Source: Coix lacryma-jobi var. lacryma-jobi
Taxonomy: Eukaryota > Streptophyta > Magnoliopsida > Poales > Poaceae
Direction of reading: 5' to 3'
NCBI GenBank assembly: GCA_009763385.1
Contig: CM019822.1
Location: 9,704,127 to 9,768,126 of the forward strand
DNA: 64,000 nucleotides
Part shown: positions 46,986 through 57,599 of the stretch, piece by piece
How positions within the stretch are numbered: the first letter of the stretch is position 1
Layout of the letters: the number at the start of each line of letters is the position of its first letter
Position numbers and translations under genes: made by a program
The notes under the pieces: generated by a model
Told to the model about the DNA's origin: nothing
What the model saw: the letters and a program-made list of their open reading frames with translations, nothing else
Databases searched by the model: none

Positions 46986-48300
46986 TAATGTGATAGTATG
47001 AAGTTTATAAATTCTGAGTGTAAAGTTTTGAATGTGCTAGCATAAAGTTTCTAAATTTAAAATGTAAAGTTTTAAAATAACAAAGTGTTTAAATCTTGAA
47101 ATACAAGGTTGCAAATGTACTAGTATAAAGTTTTTGAATTTTAAAAATAAAATTTAAAATTATAAAGTTTTAAATCTTCATGTATAAAGTTTCAAATATG
47201 GTAGTACAAAGTTTCTGAATTTAAAATATAAAGCTTTTTAAATACTAAGTTTTAAATGGGTTTGTGCAAATTTACTAGATTTTTTTTAAATGAAATTAAA
47301 AAGTTTTAAATCTTAAAGCAGAACTTTTTAAATGTGGTAGTAGAAACTTTGTAATTTATAACATAAAATTTGAAATTACAAAGTTTGAAAACATTAAATA
47401 CGAAGTTCTCAATATGCTAGCATAAATTTTTTGAGTTCAAATATATAATTTTAAAATTACATTGTTTTAAAATTTGAAATATAATGTTTTGAACGTGCTG
47501 TTATAAAGTTCCTAAAATTTAAAAATAAAGTTTTAAATTTTAAGCATAAAGTTTTAATTACACTAGTATAAAGTCATGAATTAAAATGTAATGTTTGAAA
47601 TTTCAAAGATTTAAGGCTTTTTAATACAAAGTTTTAATCTGCTGCTACAAAGTTTTTGAATTTTAAAATAAATTTTAAAATATAATGTTCTAAATTTTGC
47701 AACACAAAGTTTTAAATGTGTTGATATATAGTTTCTGAATTTTAAAAATAATTTTTGAAATTATTGTTTTTTTAAATACAATAGTATAAAGTTTATGAAT
47801 TTAAAATATAAATTTTAAAATTATAAAGATTCAAAGCTTGAAATACAAAGTTTCAAATGTACTACTATAAAATTTATGAATTTTAAAAATAGAGTCTGAA
47901 ATTATAATTTTTTAAATTTTAATGTTTTAAATGTGTTAGTATAAAGTTTCTGGATTTTTTAATTTTTATTCTCGTACCTTATTATCAACGTTGTTATCTT
48001 TTATTTCTTAATTTTTATTCTCATACCTTAATTACCAATGTTGTTATGTTTTACCAGTTGCAGTTCAATTCGACGTATGAAGACGATATTACTAGTGGAT
48101 CAAGAAGAAAAGTGATTGAAAAACGGTAGTAAAACGTCACTGAACTTGCAAATAAGATTTGACATATCAGTGTGAGAAGAGCCTGTTGATGCTCTTTTTC
48201 AAATTATTATTTTTGCATCGGCTGAATCATGTAATCTCATATAAAAAATTTTGGTGCTGGAAATATAAAGTTTTTAATATCCTAGTTTAAAGTTTTATTG
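46986..48300. repeat. Decayed AT-rich repeat field
   Basis: Loosely periodic (about 50-60 bp) (T)ATAAAGTTT(C/T)TGAATTTTAAAA modules continue the array in degraded form to about 47960 and reappear near 48260. At 47955-48050 an ~58 bp segment (TTTTTATTCTCGTACCTTA onward) is repeated twice. No coding capacity. Confidence 0.75.
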
Positions 48301-49220
48301 ATTCAAGTGAAAAAAATTTATTTAAATAAGTGATTACGTGTTAAATATTTTGTCTCTACTACTTTTTCAAATTCGATTTATGTCCTTTTGTGTCATACAA
48401 CCTTATTACTTCCACTCATATATGAAAGTAAAATCACCCCTCGCCCGTTCACTACCCATACACCCGCTATGCCGAAAGAGAAAAATAAATAAGCTAAAAA
48501 AAAGAGAAGCAGCCCAGAAAAATAGACATGAGAAAATTGATTTATATACGTAGAAAACTGAACTCTAGAAGTTATGAAGTTTGAGATAAAGCTAGACAGG
48601 AGAACCAAACTCTGAACTACACAAAGCAGAACTCTTTAAACTACACGGACCAAGACTCGGTAATAATTTACTAGTCTCGTGCGCAGCTAACTCTTCTCAG
48701 CGCACGTGCGTTGCTGTTCTGAGTGCACGCGCGCCACGATCCATGTTGGCGCGCGCCCGTCGAGTAAGCTCCCCGCACAAGAGGGGACAAGGCCACAAGG
48801 GGAAGGAGCTCGCGTTTTGGGAAAGCGATGAGGCACCCGCGTCCCGTGTCTCCGTTGAACGGTGGCTTTTGGGCGGCGCGCGGTCGGCAGAAGCGAACGC
48901 GACGCAAGCCGTTTGGCGGGATTATCCTATGCTTTTCTTTGTGGGACTGGGATGGGATTATCCTGCGTTTTGCCCGGCGAGTTCGCGTCTAGCTGTGAGC
49001 GTAATGTTTCGCTTCTGAAGCGGGCCTTTCCGAATCGGCAAAAAGCCCAGCCCAATATATCGCCGCCTTGACCTACCGTCCTAGTCACCCCCGTTATCAC
49101 TTTCCCCCAAATTAGAATCAAACCCTAGCTTCTCCTTCTCGTCGATCCCAATCCCCACCAGCGACTCGCCGGAACCCTAGTTAGCCGTAGATCTTACGCG
49201 CCGCGCGCGCGGCCGCCTCC
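48301..49220 (+). other. Upstream region of the SNW/SKIP gene
   Basis: AT-rich to about 48650, then GC-rich leader and promoter sequence leading to the ATG at 49221. No separate gene is supported. Confidence 0.45.
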
Positions 49221-51050
49221 ATGGCGACGCTCAAGGATCTCCTACCGGCGCCCAAGACGTCGGCGTCCACCTTCTACGACCACAGTAGCGACCCCTGGTT
49301 CAAGGAGCGTTACGGCGGGGAGTCGGCGCAGGAGGCCGCGGCAGCGAGGCCCGCGGCCGCCGCCAGGCCCGTGCCGCCGTACGGGAAGCGATCGGGGTTC
49401 GTGCCGCGACGGCCGGAGGACTTCGGGGATGGCGGCGCCTTCCCGGAGATCCACGTCGCGCAGTACCCGCTCGGCATGGGACACCGCGATGATAAGGGCG
49501 GGTCCAAGATCCTTGCGCTCACCGTCGACGCGCACGGGAGCGTCGCCTTCGACGCCGTCGTCAAGCAGGGGGAGAACGCAGGCAAGATCGTCTACTCCAA
49601 GCATAGCGACCTCGTGCCGAAGATAGCCACTGCCGATTCCCAGGCCACGTCTGACGACGAGGAGGAGCAGAAGCGGATCGACGAGACCACTGAACGGACC
49701 AAGGCCGCCTTGGAGAAGGTTGTCAACGTCCGCCTCTCTGCAGCTCAGCCCAAGAATGTGCCGACTCATGATTCTGAGTCCAAGTTCATCAAGTATAAGC
49801 CGTCTCAGCAATCCGCGGCCTTCAATTCAGGTGCAAAGGAGAGGATCATTAGGATGTCAGAGATGGCAGTTGATCCTCTTGAGCCACCGAAGTTCAAGCA
49901 CAAGCGTGTGCCCCGGGCATCTGGGTCACCACCTGTGCCAGTGATGCACTCGCCGCCACGGCCGGTTACAGTGAAGGATCAGCAGGATTGGAAGATCCCA
50001 CCTTGCATTTCAAATTGGAAAAATCCAAAGGGTTACACGATTCCGCTTGATAAGAGGTTGGCGGCTGATGGAAGAGGGCTGCAGGAGGTGCAGATCAATG
50101 ATAACTTTGCAAAGCTTTCTGAAGCATTGTATGTGGCAGAGCAGAAGGCGAGGGAGGCAGTGCAGATGCGCTCCAAGGTTCAGAGGGAACTTATGCTGAA
50201 GGAGAAGGAGAGGAAGGAGCAAGAGCTAAGGGCTCTTGCACAGAGGGCACGTATGGAGAGGACTGGTGCCCCGCCTGCACCATCAGGTGTGCCTGCTGGT
50301 GGCGGCAGGGGAGCAGTTGAAGCTGTTGATGAAGATATGGATATGGAGCAACCGCGTGAACCACGTGAACCGCGTGAGCAGCGCCGGGAGTCTAGAGAAG
50401 AGAGGGAAGGAAGGATTGAGCGTGATAGAATCCGTGAGGAGCGCAGACGTGAGAGGGAGAGGGAGAGGAGGCTGGAAGCCAAGGATGCAGCAATGGGAAA
50501 GAAGAGTAAGATCACGAGAGACAGGGATCGTGATATCAGTGAGAAGATTGCCCTTGGTATGGCAAGCACTGGTGGTGCAAAAGGTGGTGAGGTCATGTAT
50601 GACCAGCGCCTGTTCAACCAGGACAAGGGAATGGATTCTGGTTTTGCCACAGATGATCAGTACAATATCTACTCTAAGGGTCTCTTCACAGCGCAGTCCA
50701 CGATGTCCACGCTATACAGGCCTAAGAAGGATGGGGATTCTGATGTATATGGTGATGCAGATGAACAGTTGGAGAAGGTTATGAAGACTGAGAGGTTCAA
50801 GCCTGACAAGGGATTTACTGGTGCTTCAGAGAGGACTGGCAAGCGAGACAGGCCCATGGAGTTCGATAAGCAGGAAGAAAATGATCCATTCGGTCTGGAT
50901 CAGTTCTTGACTGAGGTGAAGAAGGGTAAGAAAGCCGTGGAGAAGATTGGAGGTGGAGGAACCATGAAGGCGAGTGGTGGGTCCTCAATGAGGGATGATT
51001 ATGATGGTGGATCCGGGAGGTCCCGCATTAATTTTGAAAGGGGACGCTGA
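49221..51050 (+). CDS. SKIP: SNW/SKI-interacting protein (SKIP), intronless
   Basis: A single open frame of 609 codons, close to the length I recall for rice SKIPa (about 607), with no intron. The N-terminus (MATLKDLLPAPKTSASTFYD) and the Gly/Pro-rich region fit the family. The SNW domain lies at about 190-350, with the signature SNWKN at residues 264-268, preceded by PPCI and followed by GYTIPLDKRLAADGRG. The C-terminal third is highly charged, with REPREPREQRRESREEREGR-type Arg/Glu repeats, then YDQRLFNQDKGMDSGF and QYNIYSKGLF, both family hallmarks. SKIP is a nuclear component of the NineTeen complex/spliceosome and a transcriptional co-regulator (with the Paf1 complex) affecting flowering, clock and stress responses. 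The ATG is in a good context after a GC-rich leader. Lack of introns is usual for grass copies, by memory. Confidence 0.96.
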   Translation: MATLKDLLPAPKTSASTFYDHSSDPWFKERYGGESAQEAAAARPAAAARPVPPYGKRSGFVPRRPEDFGDGGAFPEIHVAQYPLGMGHRDDKGGSKILALTVDAHGSVAFDAVVKQGENAGKIVYSKHSDLVPKIATADSQATSDDEEEQKRIDETTERTKAALEKVVNVRLSAAQPKNVPTHDSESKFIKYKPSQQSAAFNSGAKERIIRMSEMAVDPLEPPKFKHKRVPRASGSPPVPVMHSPPRPVTVKDQQDWKIPPCISNWKNPKGYTIPLDKRLAADGRGLQEVQINDNFAKLSEALYVAEQKAREAVQMRSKVQRELMLKEKERKEQELRALAQRARMERTGAPPAPSGVPAGGGRGAVEAVDEDMDMEQPREPREPREQRRESREEREGRIERDRIREERRRERERERRLEAKDAAMGKKSKITRDRDRDISEKIALGMASTGGAKGGEVMYDQRLFNQDKGMDSGFATDDQYNIYSKGLFTAQSTMSTLYRPKKDGDSDVYGDADEQLEKVMKTERFKPDKGFTGASERTGKRDRPMEFDKQEENDPFGLDQFLTEVKKGKKAVEKIGGGGTMKASGGSSMRDDYDGGSGRSRINFERGR

Positions 51051-52471
51051 GGTATTTGCTCTGTTGCTGCAGGTTTTGAATGCTTTCTCAAATATCTTCT
51101 AGCAGGATGTCATAAGAAGCTGAACTCTGATGAGAAAGAGTGTGGCACCTGTGCTGTTATAGCTCGTGTGCCTACGTTAAATTGTTGTGCTAAAGAGTGT
51201 ACTATATGGATCCTATGTCTATGTACTATGCTTGTATCTGTTCATTATAGGATCTATGAACTTTGTTTACATGTTCCATCAATTTTTATGCTACATGTTA
51301 TTGGGCTCTATGATTTCATCAGTTGTACCCTTCTGGGATATGGATGGCCTCAAGTCTCAACGTGGCTATTTGTTGCCATGGTACAGGAATTGCTGCACAG
51401 GTGCTCATTCCGTTTATGAATTTCTTGGTGGTGCTTATTAGATTCTTTCTGATCTGGGGATGATATTCATGGTTCACTGATATACTCAAATGAGATTTTG
51501 CTTTGTGTCATGTGAACTATGGTTATCTGCTATTTCATTTCCTAGTTCAATGTGCTTGGTTTTTGTGGAGTATCCCTCGTCCTCTAGTTTTTGGTTGATG
51601 GTACTTTCAGTTCTTCTGCAGAGTCCCTAACTCCTTATAGCCATTTTTTTATCCTGTTACACTTCTCATTCTTTCAGATTTTTGGGTGGATTTATGTCCT
51701 TTTAATACACGAATTGTCAATAGATCAAATTCAGAGGGTGGAATTGTCAATCAATAGATCAAATTCTGAGGGTGGAATTGTCAATATTCCAATTTCTGTG
51801 AGCGTGACAGCCAGCAGCCTGTATAGAAATGACTTCACTGTTATGATAATTCAAGGTACCTTTACTGTATTTATTTTTTGCTCTTATAAATTTTGTTTTC
51901 CTAGTTTGTATGAATCCGCTTGTAAACATTTGTTCATTACAATACAAAGAAGCAAACCTTTCTATGGCATTTTTTTTGGTTTTGATAGAGCTGTATCAAG
52001 TTGTTCGATCTATATTTATTGTTAAAATTTCATTAGTTTCTTTAAAAGAAATTCAAAATACAGATAATTAAGTGTCTGTGTAATTTGATTAGTATCAGGT
52101 TGATTTATGGCCTTTGCTTGGCTGTTTGCATACTTTGTACTAGTGTATATATGTTTCTGTGCACGCTTACAATCAGAGATTTGAAAGTAAGGCAAAGCAT
52201 ACTTTCCTTACTCTTGTAGTAGAGTGTGTTATATATGTTTCTGTGCACGCTTGCAATCAGAGATTTGATGACAGCTTCAAATTTTAGTGGAGCAGTCTCT
52301 CGTGTATGCACACATGTCTTTCTCCACATACCTACCATGATAAGCTTTGAATATTCTGTTCACTTAACTCATAGCTGATTTTGGCTGTTTAAATAGTGTT
52401 CTGTAAGAGAAAATAAGTCGAAGTGTGGCTAATAAGTTTAAACAAACACCAACAGCTGGCTCCACCTGCAG
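51051..52471. other. 3' flank of the SKIP gene with short duplications
   Basis: The stretch contains the 3' UTR. An ~33 bp motif (GGTGGAATTGTCAAT context) is repeated at 51736-51785. A ~40 bp segment (GTTTCTGTGCACGCTT onward) is repeated near 52152 and 52236. No gene is seen. Confidence 0.5.
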
Positions 52472-52474
52472 TTA

Positions 52475-53526
52475 GAGCAACTCCAATAGTTTGGCATATT
52501 GGACTTGCCAAATCTTGTGATTTGCCAAGTGACTAAATCATATGGCAAGTGAAAATAGTTTCTATCTCCAATGGTTTGGCATTTGAGCTTGACAAATGTT
52601 AAAAAGAAGACCCACACATTAACAACCGATCAACTGTCGAGACCCTTCGTCTGGCCACGCGAGGTGAAACTGAATATTCAATGACAAAATAAAATAACTG
52701 ACATAAGCTACAAAGGACTGACTGATCTGAATATGCAGAGATAGAGCTAGACATAAACTGACTGATCTGAATACATTGACAACAATAAACTGTGATTTTA
52801 TTCAATACATTGACAACAATAAATCAGATCAAGGAACTCGACATTATCTTTAGAGGGATATAGCTGTACAACATACGAACCAATAAGATCAAGGAGAGTA
52901 CATGAAAAGCAATCAGATTAAGACTACAACGCCAACATATAACGCTAACATATGAAAAGCAATCAGATCAACTGAAGGAGAGTAGCTGTACAACATATGA
53001 AGCAGATCGAGAGTAGCTGTACCCTAGGTCGAGGAAGATCTGGGCGTCACCACGCAGGAGGACGGAGGCGGCGCAATCTTCAAGGGAGGACGGAGGCAGG
53101 CGCGACGGACCTTCTCGCGGGACGACGGAGGGGCGCGGGACTATTTCTGATCGCGGGGACTCGGAGGCCGCCGCGATTTCTTCCTCGCCAGACCGGCGCG
53201 GCAACTGCGGGAGTCCTCGTCTGGCCGCGACGACTCGTCTGCTCGATGGGAGTCCAGGGCCGCGCAGGGTCGGGGTTATCGCCAAGTCTGGGTCGCGCGG
53301 GAACGAGCAGGTGAAGTGTCCTGCCGCGCGCGGGAGATGAGGCGCCGATGCCTGGAACCGCGATGCCAAGTGCGTCCCTGCGCGCAAATTTACGCGTGCG
53401 GCACCCCTGGATGGGAAGTTGGCAAAAGATGGCAACCCAGATGCCAAACTGTTGGAGGAGGAAAATTCTTGTTTTGCCAAAAAATCTAGGATGCCAAGTG
53501 ATTATGCCAAACTATTGGAGTTGCTC
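52475..53526. mobile_element. PIF/Harbinger-like non-autonomous element, 1052 bp
   Basis: Inverted ends GAGCAACTCCAATAGTTTGG and CCAAACTATTGGAGTTGCTC are perfect over 20 bp and flanked by TTA on both sides (52472-52474, 53527-53529). The AT-rich outer arms surround a GC-rich core (53000-53400) with a 170-codon minus-strand ORF of low-complexity, Arg/Ser/Pro-rich composition. I do not regard it as a transposase. Confidence 0.85.
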
Positions 53527-53584
53527 TTACAAACTGATATGGACCTTATGAACACTAATTTGTAAGATCTGAAGATGTGTCTTA

Positions 53585-53812
53585 GGTCATGTTTAGTTTA
53601 AGAATTTTTTAGGGAAAAGTTTCCGTAGCACTTTCGTTGTTATTTGATAAACTTTATCCAAATATGACTAACTAGGTTTAAAAGATTCGTCTCGATATTT
53701 ATAGAAAACTGTAATTAGTTTTTGTTTTTATCTACATTTAATACTTAATGCATCCATCTAAAGATTCAATGTGACGGAGAATCTTTAAAATTTTTGGAAA
53801 CTAAATATGGCC
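53585..53812. mobile_element. Tourist-like MITE, 228 bp
   Basis: Ends GGTCATGTTTAGTTT and AAACTAAATATGGCC are flanked by TTA on both sides (53582-53584, 53813-53815). Confidence 0.85.
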
Positions 53813-53989
53813 TTAGACTCTTAGTTTAATCTTTAATCATGTGGACTGTGGACAGTCTCGTTATTTATTGGTTGGCTGCAATTTTGGGACTTCCATTTTC
53901 CCATGTGAATTACTGAATGCAGCTCATATCTTGTATGCACGATTGCCAGTGTGTTGACGAGCCATCTGAACCCCGTGTGATCAAAGTTA

Positions 53990-54073
53990 AGGCTCTGTTC
54001 GCTTGAGCTAATCTGCTAACTTTAATCCGTACAAATCAGCCGTGAAATGACTTCTTGCTCAAGCGAATAGAGC
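53990..54073. mobile_element. Short hAT-like MITE, about 84 bp
   Basis: Inverted ends GGCTCTGTTCGCTTGAGC and GCTCAAGCGAATAGAGCC. The flanks do not give a clear 8 bp duplication. Confidence 0.6.
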
Positions 54074-54233
54074 CCAAGTTTGCAAGAAAGGGTACTTTAA
54101 AATTTTGGACGAAATTATCAAATTAGATTTGCTATTTTGTTGTCAAGATAACTGAGTTGTTAACGTGCTACAGTGTGTTTTCGGAAAAAGATCCTCTACG
54201 ATCCTGGGTGACCAGGGAGCTCAACATGAATAT

Positions 54234-54697
54234 ATATTTTTTTTTTGAAACTCGGTTATATTCATTACTGATCAGCTAACCTTTCGGTAGCCACTATTAC
54301 ATTTATCGAATCGGGCAGAAAAGTTCATTACTGAATAACTTCTCCCTCTTCACACAAACGACCCAGTGCCGCCAGCTCATGAGCAGCTGAATTATAAACA
54401 CGACTCACAAAAGCACACTGAAACTCGATAAAGTTCGCTCTCAACAGAAATCTCAACTCATCCACAATATGGCCTACCGCTGAACGATCGAACAAGTTGC
54501 TTCCAACTGCATTCACTACTTCCTGCGAGTCTGTTTCCAGAACCACGCAACCAATCCCCAAATTTACCGCCTGTTGAAGACCTTGCCTGAACCAACAACA
54601 TCACCATCGCAATCTCTGATAAGAAATCCCCAGCTCCCGGCTTTGGTGTCACGCGTCAGGCAGAAAGGATCCGTCGCAGTTCACCTTCAGAAATTCT
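54234..54697 (-). mobile_element. 5'-truncated LINE-type insertion with RNase H-like end
   Basis: The minus strand encodes ETDSQEVVNAVGSN, then GHIVDELRFLLRANFIEFQC and SRVYNSAAHELAALG. This is the RNase H-like (RVT_3) C-terminal domain seen in plant LINEs. The 3' end carries an A-tail (T-run at 54235-54246 on the plus strand). CATGAATAT is duplicated at both borders (54225-54233, 54698-54706), as expected for target-primed insertion. Only the last ~450 bp was copied. A domesticated RVT_3 gene fragment is a less likely reading. Confidence 0.78.
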
Positions 54698-54762
54698 CAT
54701 GAATATTAATTAACTTTCTTGTGCTAGTCGCTCATGTATGTAATATAAGGCTGAACATATGT

Positions 54763-54873
54763 GGGGCTATTCGGCCGGACTTATTGTGGCTGGTTGGCTA
54801 ATGTTTTGTTATGAGAAAAAAAAACACCGTTCCATAGCAAGCAAGCAGGTTTGACAAGCTTAGCGAACAGGGC
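54763..54873. mobile_element. hAT-like MITE, about 110 bp
   Basis: Left GGGGCTATTCGGC and right GCGAACAGGGCC are imperfect inverted ends of the grass GGCCCTGTTCG MITE type. No clean target duplication. Confidence 0.45.
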
Positions 54874-56859
54874 CATGTATATGCGAAACAAGCTTCTTGT
54901 GCCATGTTTAGTGGCATCTCCATCTCTCCAAAACTGTTTCCATTCTGATTGTAATTGTTCTTGGTGGGCCGGCATCTGCTCTTCTGAGACACCTGGATCT
55001 GTAAGTCTTCTTGTATTCTGATTTTAATCCCCCGAAGTTAAGCAATGAAACTCCGATTAGAGACTGATTTTAGTTTATGTTTCAGTCAGTTTTTTAACCC
55101 AACAGAAACAGGACATTAAAACAGGTGAATGACTTTGCTCTCCCAGCACAAGTAAACAGGTCGTCCGATTGATTACGCGCGCATGGCCGCATAACTGGGC
55201 TGAACGGGGAAGCCAGCCCACAGCGAGCTGCCAACAGGTAAAGAAAAAAAATCGACTGACGAGGAAGAGGAACAATAAGGAACAGACCCCTACTTTGGCC
55301 CTCATAGCTAAATATGAGAGCTCAGGAAAAAAAATGAGCTTCAGCAGGGGCCCTACTAGGATGCTGAAATTTGGGTGGGCTCTCATATTCTTCCCTCAAT
55401 CCTCATTTCTATTGGGCCAATAGCTCGGCTCTCATCCGTGATTTTGCGCTCTCACCCCTCCCTCGCCTCCCGCAACCGGCCGAGTTTATGTGAAAGCCCC
55501 GACTTAACCTCCCATGACCGAGTTAGTCTATGACAACCAAACCCCACATGTCATTGACAGTCTAAATAATTTTGAGTGTTCTATTTTGAGGGTCATTGTT
55601 AGAGTGCAGCCCAAAAAATAGGACTCTCAAAAATAGAGGAAACACTCAAATAAAAAGTAGGGACCCTGTCTTGAGAGCGGCTGGAGTTGCTCTTATATAG
55701 AAATCCCGAAAAAGAAAATCCTGTCTCCGTAGTCCTTTGCTTGGAAATGGGCAGGCATCAGCTCGCCTGACATGGGCTAGCAAATCGCCTTCAAGAAAGG
55801 AGTATTGGTATCGGGCCCATCGTGGATTTTCCTGGCACTTTTCTTCCACAGGAATCTAGTCTCCTGTGAACCGAGCGTGACATTTCACTCGTGACCACAC
55901 CAAAAAGAAACGGAAAGAGAGAAGAAGACTATTTCGTTTCGCTATAGCATTCCGATCGCATTCATGAACAAATTGGTTTTTGGGGGGCGTAATCGGCCAG
56001 GATTTCGCATGGAGGCAGCGCGACCACGGAGCCGTCGTCTCCTCGGCGCCCCCAATTTGTCCTGCACCCAGTTTCCTTCGCTCCTTTGCACGCACGCTGT
56101 GATTCTGATGCTGGCAATCTCGCTTGCGATCACGAGGACACTCCACTGCGCCCTCGTCGCTTTTGGCCGCATCGATCCGCTATCTTTAAACTGTACAGTC
56201 CAGCAGCGTCGACAGTGTTAGGACTCAGGAGTCATCCGGACAGACAAATTCAGCACCGCACCGCCGAGTGCCGATCAGTCGCCCAAGTTCCTTCGTCTTT
56301 GAACTTTATCAATATTCATGATAAGTCTGTCTGTACATTGTACCTGCCTATTATTACCACACACGGGTGAGCGATTCCGTTACGCATTGCATGCATACGC
56401 GGATTTCGTCGTGATCGTATCAGTCTTTCCTTGTCACCAAATGTCAAGAGGCGGCGAGCGCGCATATCATGAAGGAGACTGATGGACCCAAGAAGATTTG
56501 AGCGAGCAAGGTATAGACTAGAGAGAGAGACGACGGCCGCGAGGCGCCGAGGAGGATCTACGCGGCCTCCTCTCATCCCTACCGGCCTACGTGGGGAGGT
56601 CAAGCAAGCAAAAGGCCGTGGAAATTAAAGGAGGGCGTGGAAAAACCGGCACGCGAACCAGGGGCCGCGTACGTGCGCGGCGCCGGGCACGTCTAAAGAT
56701 CGCGCCACGATTCGGTGATCGCTCGGTCGCCGCCGCAACCTCAGGCAGATCCCCGCGGGCCGCCGCGGCCTCCTCTCGCCGACTCGTGGACGCCAGGGTC
56801 GCGGCGTTTCGACGCGTCGTCCACCTGCCGGCTCGCGCACGAGGAGACGGAACGGGGGC

Positions 56860-56894
<35 letters not shown>

Positions 56895-57130
56895 CTCGGA
56901 CGGGCGGCCACCTAGGCCCCCTCCCTAGCGGTGAAATGAACCGATCGACCGTGACCGGGGACGCCTGCCGACGGGCCGCCTCGGCCACCATCGCGGCACG
57001 GGTCAGAGTCACCGGGCCGCGGCAACGTGCGCCGCGCGCCCGCGCCCCTGCCCTGCGTGGCCGAACCGAAAGGCCCCTCGTGCCATCAGCGCCGTGGTGG
57101 CTTGCTCTGTCCTCGTCCTCGTCTGCCGCC
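54874..57130. other. Gene-free stretch with a possible MITE and a 33-base G run
   Basis: 55240-55694 may be a degraded MITE: the right end TGGAGTTGCTCTTA is clear, the left end is not. 56.4-57.1 kb is GC-rich with chance ORFs on both strands. A homopolymer of 33 G lies at 56862-56894. Confidence 0.4.
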
Positions 57131-57599
57131 TGTTAGAATTGATCTCTCTAGTTACTGGGCCCAACGGCCCTTTATCTAACTTGATCCGTTTCTGATCGAA
57201 GAGCCCAACCCATTAATGGTTAGAGGGCCTCTGTCACACTGCGGGATATAAAAGGGAGGTGGGGGCCAAGGCACAAGACACGAGGTTCGTCGAGCCGCCA
57301 GTTCCCCCCACCGACATCCCCAAACCCTAATCCGATCTAGGGATCGCAGCAAGTGACGGGAAGCCCTTCTCCACCGCCACTGCTTCGACCGCGACCACGC
57401 CTTCCTCTACTGCGACGAGTTCTTCACCGCGCCGGCTTCCACTACTTCATCCATGGCGGACGCTGGATCGAGCTCCAAGGCCAGAAATGGTCGAATCTCT
57501 AACCCTAATGTCTTTCAGTTTCATTGTTATGCATCTTAAGCATTTCTTCACTTGTTGTTCAACCTAATCCCGAGCCTATGAACACTAAGAGATTCAACA
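57131..57599 (+). repeat. 5' LTR of the copia element
   Basis: It runs TGTTAGAATTGATC to AGATTCAACA, 469 bp, with a TATA box TATAAAA at 57247-57253. The 3' LTR is outside the window, so the left border is inferred from the TG end and from the primer site that follows the right end. Confidence 0.8.

Noticed and set aside
52968..53480. 170-codon minus-strand ORF inside the PIF-like element
   Set aside because: Includes the TIR sequence itself, has no DDE or Myb-like motif, and the related copy at 25 kb does not preserve it.
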